Source of the DNA: Candidatus Cloacimonadota bacterium
Lineage (GTDB): Bacteria > Cloacimonadota > Cloacimonadia > Cloacimonadales > TCS61
DNA length: 19,633 nt
Assembly (NCBI GenBank): GCA_027064945.1
Contig: JAMOPB010000041.1
Coordinates: forward strand, 1 to 19,633
Reading direction: 5' to 3'
Below, in pieces: positions 14,607 through 19,633 of this stretch (the first letter of the stretch is position 1; every line of letters begins with the position of its first letter). The notes under the pieces are model-generated. The model was not told where the DNA came from and ran no database searches. It saw only the letters and a program-made list of their open reading frames with translations. The translations under genes were made by a program, and so were the position numbers.

Positions 14607-15542
14607 TTACTTCTGGAAAATATCTTTCATAGCTTGCAAAGAACCAAGCATAGCTGATGATTCATAAGGCACAACCAAAGTTTTATCATTATTTTTTACA
14701 ACTTCAGAGAAAGCATTGATATATTTCATTGCAATAAGATATTGAGCTGGATCTGTTTGGGTAGATTTGATAGCTTCAGCCACTTTTTTGATAGCTTTTG
14801 CTTCTGCTTCTGCCAACAAGAAAGTGGATCTTGCAACACCTTCAGCACGAGCGATTTTAGCTTCTTTATCACCTTCTGCAACCAAGATTTGAGATCTTTT
14901 CTCACCTTCTGCTTCCAATATTTTAGCACGACGATCACGTTCTGCACGCATCTGTTTTTCCATTGCAACTTTAATCTCTTTTGGAGGTTCAATATCTTGC
15001 AATTCTACACGATTAACTTTTACACCCCATTTATCAGTAGCTTCATCTAAAATTTCTCTTAACTTTGTATTAATTGTATCACGTGATGTAAGAGTTTTAT
15101 CAAGTTCAAGTTCACCTATCACATTACGTAAAGTGGTTTGGGTAAGCTTTTCTATAGCATTTGGAAGATTATTAATTTCATAAACAGCCTTAATTGGATC
15201 TGTTACTTGGAAATATAATAAAGCATCAATTCGAATTGAAACATTATCAGAGGTAATAACATTTTGGCGTGGAAAATCATAAACAGATTCTCGTAAATCA
15301 ATTCTATTTTCACTTTTAACTTGAACAAATTTATTGCCTTTGTAATCACTTTTAGTGTAACGCCAATTAATCTGACGTGGTTTATCTATAACAGGCCAAA
15401 TAATGTGTAATCCACTATCTAAAGTTTTATAATATTTACCTAATCTTTCAATCACCATAACTTGCGCTTGTTTTACGATAACCAAACCTTTTGCGATAAA
15501 TATAACCACTAAGATCCCAATGACTAATAATACAAATTCCAT
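14607..15542 (-). CDS. SPFH/stomatin-family membrane protein (paraslipin/QmcA type)
   Basis: 311 residues. One N-terminal transmembrane segment (about 2-21) is followed by the SPFH (band 7) domain from VKQAQVMVIERLGKYYKTLDSGLHIIWPV through about residue 190 (VKVNRVELQDIEPPKEI). A long Ala/Glu/Lys-rich coiled coil comes next (about 191-262, repeating AEGE/AEGD/AEGV/AEAE). The family forms large ring-like oligomers that organise membrane microdomains. The gene sits 34 bases behind an NfeD-like gene, the well-known conserved NfeD-SPFH pairing. It is the last gene of the operon. The Shine-Dalgarno is ggagg. Family assignment is firm; the physiological role in this organism is inferred. Confidence 0.93.
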   Translation of the reverse strand: MEFVLLVIGILVVIFIAKGLVIVKQAQVMVIERLGKYYKTLDSGLHIIWPVIDKPRQINWRYTKSDYKGNKFVQVKSENRIDLRESVYDFPRQNVITSDNVSIRIDALLYFQVTDPIKAVYEINNLPNAIEKLTQTTLRNVIGELELDKTLTSRDTINTKLREILDEATDKWGVKVNRVELQDIEPPKEIKVAMEKQMRAERDRRAKILEAEGEKRSQILVAEGDKEAKIARAEGVARSTFLLAEAEAKAIKKVAEAIKSTQTDPAQYLIAMKYINAFSEVVKNNDKTLVVPYESSAMLGSLQAMKDIFQK

Positions 15543-15576
15543 TAGATTCCTCCAATTAGTAAATTTTACTAAATGA

Positions 15577-16002
15577 TTATTTCTTTTCTACAATTACTTT
15601 ATTACCATCGATATTTTTTACAATTACTTTGGAATCAACTTCCACTTCCCTATTATCAATTTCCATAGCAGGCCATTCTTCACCGCCTATTTTAACATAA
15701 CCCTTACCATCGATAGGAATTTTTTTAGTAACTTTTCCAATCTTTCCTATTAAAGCAGACACATTGGTTGGTTTTGATTTATCTGAAATTAATTTTTTTC
15801 CTAATTTCTTTAGATTAAGAAACAAAAGAAAACTAACTAAAATAAAGATGATAAAATGCCAATAAACAGGCTCAATAAAAAGTGCTAACAAACCTGTAAT
15901 TATTGCGCTTACACCAAGACTCATAAAAAAGAATCCCGGAGTAAAGATTTCAATAATTATACAAATAACACCAGCCACTACCCAAAGCATCCATACTTCC
16001 AT
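15577..16002 (-). CDS. NfeD-like membrane protein with C-terminal OB-fold
   Basis: 141 residues. Three transmembrane helices (about 3-19, 24-44 and 47-64) precede a C-terminal OB-fold (about 80-141) with LIGKIGKV, GYVKIGGEEWPAM and the closing VIVKNIDGNKVIVEKK. This is the short NfeD form without the ClpP-like serine protease domain of long NfeD. Such proteins act with the neighbouring SPFH protein in membrane quality control or microdomain organisation. Its aggag overlaps the TAG stop of the preceding gene, and the ATG lies nine bases after that stop, so translation is likely coupled. Confidence 0.92.
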   Translation of the reverse strand: MEVWMLWVVAGVICIIIEIFTPGFFFMSLGVSAIITGLLALFIEPVYWHFIIFILVSFLLFLNLKKLGKKLISDKSKPTNVSALIGKIGKVTKKIPIDGKGYVKIGGEEWPAMEIDNREVEVDSKVIVKNIDGNKVIVEKK

Positions 16003-16011
16003 AAAATTCTC

Positions 16012-16875
16012 CTATTTTTTTTCAGGTTCTTTATGGTCCTTATAAACTCTTTTTATTTTTTTACCTCTTCCATAGTAATTATTATAATTATAATTATAAT
16101 TTGAAGATCTTGAACGAGGTGTTTTAACTCCCATTATTTTTAGTAATTTTGACATAAAAACTATCACGTAATAAAGCATTACAACTGCTAAAACTTCTAC
16201 AAATAATACAATTAAAAACACTTTAATAAAAGTTTTTACAGATCTTAAATTCAATAAACTATTAGCACTAATAGGAAGAACTGTAATATAAATTAGTTCT
16301 GTTTCATTACTCTTTTTTAATAAGGTCGGAAGATATTCTAAGCTATCAATTTTAGCTTGCACTTTTGCTAAATCTTTACGTAAACTACGTTTAGTAGATG
16401 TAGAAATTGCACTTGAAGATAATTGTTTTGTTATTTCACGTTTATTAATGCGATAGTTTTCCAAATTACTTTTAATGTTAATTACATAATTGGAATTATC
16501 ATTTTTCTCCATACTTTCAGAAACAAGAGCATTATTGCTTCTTAAAGCATCAATTATTTTCTTATTGGATTTATTAATTTCATATAATCCTAAGAAATTG
16601 TTTGATTGCTTTCTTGAATATAACTCTTCAATATCATTATTTGCCATTAAAGATCTGATTTCACTAATTACTTCATTTAAATCATCTGTTTGATAACTTA
16701 ATTTAATTTTCATAGAATTTACATTATTGGAAAATTTTTCGTCAGCAATTTTACTCTCAATTTTTTGACTCTTGGTTTTCTTTAAAAATCCTGCTTGTTT
16801 CACCCCAATAAATCCTGCTATCAAAAATAACATAACAAAGATAATATACTGAGTTTCTGTTTTTACTCGTATCAT
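16012..16875 (-). CDS. Two-TM coiled-coil protein, DUF4349-like
   Basis: 287 residues. The N-terminal transmembrane helix is at about 10-28. An extracytoplasmic region follows (about 30-212) containing the strand MKIKLSYQTDDLNEVISEIRSL. It also has a helical hairpin with a second strand pair (KDLAKVQAKIDSLEYLPTLLKKSNETELIYITVLP). A second transmembrane helix spans about 217-241. The basic C-terminal tail is low-complexity, encoding SNYNYNYNNYYGRGKK. The order strand, long coiled coil, I-x-V strand, C-terminal helix resembles DUF4349 proteins, but the similarity is seen by eye only. Its ATG directly abuts the TAG stop of recN (TAGATG), with gggag 12 bases ahead, so it is coupled to recN. It lies upstream of the NfeD/SPFH pair and could belong to the same membrane assembly. 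The function is unknown. Confidence 0.75.
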   Translation of the reverse strand: MIRVKTETQYIIFVMLFLIAGFIGVKQAGFLKKTKSQKIESKIADEKFSNNVNSMKIKLSYQTDDLNEVISEIRSLMANNDIEELYSRKQSNNFLGLYEINKSNKKIIDALRSNNALVSESMEKNDNSNYVINIKSNLENYRINKREITKQLSSSAISTSTKRSLRKDLAKVQAKIDSLEYLPTLLKKSNETELIYITVLPISANSLLNLRSVKTFIKVFLIVLFVEVLAVVMLYYVIVFMSKLLKIMGVKTPRSRSSNYNYNYNNYYGRGKKIKRVYKDHKEPEKK

Positions 16876-18573
16876 CTAAATCAATTCTCCCTTTTTGTTT
16901 ATTAATTCGTTTGCATATTTCAAAGCAATATCTGAATCAGATCCACTCATCATGCGTGCAATCTCTTTTTTCCTTTCATTATCATCTAAAAAACTAATAT
17001 CAACAACTGTTCTATTTTTATCTTCTTTCTTATAAATAGCAAAATGTTTATCTGCATAAGCAGCAATTTGAGCCAAATGAGTGATACAAATAACTTGGTG
17101 AAAACTCGAAATCTCAGAAATATAATTTCCTAACAATGCTGCTGTTTTACCACCAATACCAGTATCTATTTCGTCAAAAACTATTGCCCTTTTAGAAAGT
17201 TTATTTGCCAATAATTTCTTTATTGCTAATAAAAATCTGGAAAGCTCTCCTCCTGATGCTGAATCTTTCAGCGGTTGAACTTCTTTTCCTTTATTCGCAC
17301 TAAAATAAAATTCTAGTTCATCTAATCCTGTTAATTTAAAATCTGATAAACATAAATCACTTTTTCCTACAACTTTGTCAAATTTTATATCAAAAACAGC
17401 ATCATTAATTGCTAACAAACGCATATTTTCTTCTAATTCTTTTGTTAATTTTTTAGCAATTTTCTTTCTTTTATTGGAAAGTTTAATTCCCAAATTATAC
17501 AAATCTTTTAAACTTTTTTCCAATTCTGTGGATAACTTTCGGATTTGTTCACTATTTGAGCTAAATTTGTGGATATCTTCAGAAATTTGTTTTTCATAAT
17601 CCAAAATTTCATCAACATTCATCTTATATTTCATTTTAAGTAGATTAATTGCATCGAACCGTTCTTGAACTTCTTTTTGATGCTCACTATCTAATTCAAT
17701 ACTATTTTGAATATCACGAATTTCAATTACAGCGTCTTCCAGATTCGCGGTACAATCTTCCAATAACGAAACAGCTCTTGAAATTTGTTCATTATCTTGA
17801 GTAAAATTTGATAATCTAAAAATGTAATTACTTAAGCTATCAAAAATTGAATTTTCTTGTTCATAGATTTCTTGTTCCATCTGACTTGCTGTATTCAAAA
17901 TATCCTCAGCATGTTCCAAAAGATTCATTTCTTGTTGTAAGATAACGTCTTCATTTGGTTGCAATTGAAAACCGGAAATTTCACTTAATTGATATTGATA
18001 GAGCTGAATTTTATCTTGATATTCTTTTTCTTTTTTTTCCAATTTTCTTAATTCATTTTGTTGCTGTTCTATTTGAAGATATTTCGTTTTAAATTCATTA
18101 CGATCTTTTTCCAAACCACCGTATTTATCTAATAATTCCAGTTGATATTCTATATCAAAAAGTTTTTGTTGATCACGTTGACCATGAAAATCTAATAAAA
18201 CTTGATTAAATTCTTTAATGATATTATTGGAAACTCTTCTGCCGTTTATAAAACTTTTTCCTCGTAAATTTGTGGAAATTTCTTTGCGGAAAAATATCTC
18301 ATCATCTTCAATTTCTATTTCATATTTTTTTATCAATTTTACTAATTCAATATTTTCCTTATCAGCAAAAAAAGATGTTTCAATTATTGCCGATCTTTTT
18401 TTATCAAACAGCATTCCGGAGCGTACTTTTCCACCCAAACTAAGTTGAATTGCTCCAACCAAAATTGATTTTCCGGCTCCTGTTTCTCCTGTTAAAACTT
18501 GTAATCCGGAGGAAAAATCCAATTCTAATTTATCCACAATGATAAAATTGTCTATCATGAGTGATTTGAGCAT
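16876..18573 (-). CDS. recN: DNA repair protein RecN (SMC-like ATPase)
   Basis: An SMC-like cytoplasmic ATPase recruited to double-strand breaks in recombinational repair. It has 565 residues, close to the usual 550-570. The N-terminal head has the Walker A motif GETGAGKS (29-36) and the FHGQRDQQ region near 130. Long coiled coils fill about 155-380. The C-terminal head has the ABC signature SASGGELSRFLLAIK, the Walker B VFDEIDTGIGGKTA and the closing HLAQIAAYADKHF. ATG 18573 has ggaaggg upstream. It lies 22 bases behind nadK, an arrangement (nadK-recN) seen in many bacteria. No LexA-type palindrome is evident at its start. Confidence 0.97.
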   Translation of the reverse strand: MLKSLMIDNFIIVDKLELDFSSGLQVLTGETGAGKSILVGAIQLSLGGKVRSGMLFDKKRSAIIETSFFADKENIELVKLIKKYEIEIEDDEIFFRKEISTNLRGKSFINGRRVSNNIIKEFNQVLLDFHGQRDQQKLFDIEYQLELLDKYGGLEKDRNEFKTKYLQIEQQQNELRKLEKKEKEYQDKIQLYQYQLSEISGFQLQPNEDVILQQEMNLLEHAEDILNTASQMEQEIYEQENSIFDSLSNYIFRLSNFTQDNEQISRAVSLLEDCTANLEDAVIEIRDIQNSIELDSEHQKEVQERFDAINLLKMKYKMNVDEILDYEKQISEDIHKFSSNSEQIRKLSTELEKSLKDLYNLGIKLSNKRKKIAKKLTKELEENMRLLAINDAVFDIKFDKVVGKSDLCLSDFKLTGLDELEFYFSANKGKEVQPLKDSASGGELSRFLLAIKKLLANKLSKRAIVFDEIDTGIGGKTAALLGNYISEISSFHQVICITHLAQIAAYADKHFAIYKKEDKNRTVVDISFLDDNERKKEIARMMSGSDSDIALKYANELINKKGELI

Positions 18574-18595
18574 TATTTTCCCTTCCTATCTAAAG

Positions 18596-19447
18596 TTATT
18601 TTTTTCCTAAATGAAATTTTTTTCTTAAAATACTATAAAATGTTTTATTCGATAATTTCACAAAATCAACTTTTTTATAAGCTGATTTAATTATGATCTC
18701 ATCACCTTTTTCCAGATTATGACTTTTTCTGCCATCCAATTGTAAAACACTATTATTTTCTGTTTTTTTTATTTGAAAAGTAAGAACATCTTTATGTGAA
18801 AAAACAATTGGCCTAACCGTTAGAACATGAGGATTTAACGGTGTTACCACAATTGCTTCCATCCAGGGCGATATTATAGGTCCTCCAGCTGATAAATTAT
18901 AAGCGGTTGAACCGGTTGGTGTAGCTATTACAATGCCATCACAACGAGTTTCCATTACAAAGCGTTTATTGCAAAAATATTTAATGTTTATTAGTCGTGA
19001 AACTTCACCTCGATAAATAACTGCATCATTTAAAACTAAACCTGAATAAATTATTTCATTTTTTCTTTTAATTGAAACTTTTAAAAGCATTCTATGCTGA
19101 ATTTTGAATTTTCCTGAACAAAGATCACTAATTGAGCGTTTTAATTCTGTTAAATTACTCTCAGATAAAAAACCTAATTTACCAAGATTAATTCCCAAAA
19201 TAGGAGCTTTACATTTAATTGAATATTCTGAAGCGTGTAAAATAGTTCCATCACCACCAAATACCAAAATATAATCCAAATGTTCTCCATTGGATATTTT
19301 GACTTTGTAAAAATATTCAGGCATAAAATCTTGTTCTACAAACCTATATAATTTCACACCTTCTTTATCATGAAATTGCTTTAGAAGAGCAAAAATTTTT
19401 TCTTTGTTTTCTATATTCGGATTAAAGAAAATACCAAAATTTTTCAT
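18596..19447 (-). CDS. nadK: NAD kinase
   Basis: It phosphorylates NAD+ to NADP+ in the cytoplasm, using ATP or polyphosphate. It has 283 residues, as usual. The GGDGT motif is at 64-68 with the general-base Asp66. GINLGKLGFL (85-94), the LNDAVI block (139-144), the NAD-binding TPTGSTAYNLSAGGP (176-190) and NPHVLTVRPIV (205-215) follow in the family order. ATG 19447 overlaps the stop of the upstream rsgA in TAATG, with gagga nine bases ahead, so translation is coupled. recN follows closely. Confidence 0.97.
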   Translation of the reverse strand: MKNFGIFFNPNIENKEKIFALLKQFHDKEGVKLYRFVEQDFMPEYFYKVKISNGEHLDYILVFGGDGTILHASEYSIKCKAPILGINLGKLGFLSESNLTELKRSISDLCSGKFKIQHRMLLKVSIKRKNEIIYSGLVLNDAVIYRGEVSRLINIKYFCNKRFVMETRCDGIVIATPTGSTAYNLSAGGPIISPWMEAIVVTPLNPHVLTVRPIVFSHKDVLTFQIKKTENNSVLQLDGRKSHNLEKGDEIIIKSAYKKVDFVKLSNKTFYSILRKKFHLGKK

Positions 19448-19633
19448 TAATTTTCCTCTAATGAAGCCATTATTCGAAGATAGCTCTCATAATGTTCAAT
19501 TGGATAATCATCATTTTCTACAGCTGATTTCACAGCACATTTTATTTCGTGAGTATGAGTACAATTATTAAATTTACAACCTTTCCGTAATTCATCAAAT
19601 CCGGGGAAAATGTTTGGTATAAATTCTTTGTGT
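19447..19633 (-). CDS. rsgA: Ribosome small-subunit GTPase RsgA, C-terminal end only
   Basis: The frame runs in from the right edge of the window. The last 61 residues are visible and the GTPase core lies outside. They form the zinc-binding tail of RsgA: FPGFDELRKGCKFNNCTHTHEIKCAV shows the C-x4-C-x-H-x5-C-type ligand set. After it comes AVENDDYPIEHYESYLRIM, matching the family's Ser-x-x-Arg-Tyr-x-x-Tyr-like end. RsgA is a GTPase that assists 30S subunit maturation. It ends in TAA sharing one base with the nadK ATG and is the first visible gene of the operon. The call rests on the C-terminus alone but the motif is distinctive. Confidence 0.85.
   Translation of the reverse strand, partial: HKEFIPNIFPGFDELRKGCKFNNCTHTHEIKCAVKSAVENDDYPIEHYESYLRIMASLEEN

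Noticed and set aside
14726..15050. Overlapping open frames on both strands within the SPFH coiled coil
   Set aside because: They are by-products of the repetitive Ala/Glu/Lys codons; the SPFH frame is unambiguous.
16077..16101. Short ATA-ATT tandem repeat
   Set aside because: It lies in frame within the two-TM protein gene and encodes its Asn/Tyr tail, so it is a low-complexity coding stretch rather than a separate repeat element.
1..19633. Genome-wide reassignment of TGA as a sense codon, suggested by the interrupted gene
   Set aside because: The rhodanese gene ends naturally at TGA (247-249) directly after its domain, and no other gene here contains an internal TGA.

Overview
The window is an AT-rich bacterial chromosome segment with mostly housekeeping and cell-envelope genes. 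Two secreted proteins end in the FlgD-like C-terminal sorting domain (a YPNPFN core, then a Gly-Ile-Tyr end) used by type IX-type secretion in the FCB superphylum. Together with the low GC, the near-exclusive use of TAA/TAG stops and the acetate kinase, this suggests an anaerobic, fermentative FCB lineage. A Cloacimonadota-like genome is my best guess, but that is inference. I saw no phage, insertion sequence, CRISPR array, tRNA or rRNA.

Plus strand, 1-7491: a 5'-truncated rhodanese domain; a secreted papain-family (C1) peptidase with two FN3-like domains and a sorting tail; a second sorted protein whose frame is broken by a single in-frame TGA at 2916-2918; then gpsA, ndk, ackA and a multi-pass membrane protein of unknown function. 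Strong intrinsic terminators lie after the second sorted protein, after ackA and after the membrane gene. The last is shared with the converging minus-strand genes.

Minus strand, 7635-9707: a three-gene operon of ECF-type sigma factor, single-pass membrane protein (probable anti-sigma) and secreted double-PDZ protein. It has the layout of an envelope-stress circuit and a candidate ECF-type promoter (AAC-N16-CGT) in front. Minus strand, 10020-14463: a cytoplasmic multi-sensor HisKA_2-type histidine kinase with a degenerate receiver domain, a lipoprotein of unknown function, and enolase. Minus strand, 14607-19633: a compact operon rsgA(partial)-nadK-recN-DUF4349-like-nfeD-SPFH, with gaps of 34 bases or less, two stop/start overlaps or abutments, and a long-stemmed terminator at its end.

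The item most worth a second look is the TGA-interrupted secreted gene. The TGA is preceded by Cys-x-x and followed, 20 nt downstream, by a GC-rich hairpin with a GU-containing tetraloop. That is close to the geometry of a bacterial SECIS element. A nonsense mutation or a sequencing error remains the simpler explanation. The window holds no other selenoprotein gene or selenium machinery to settle the point.
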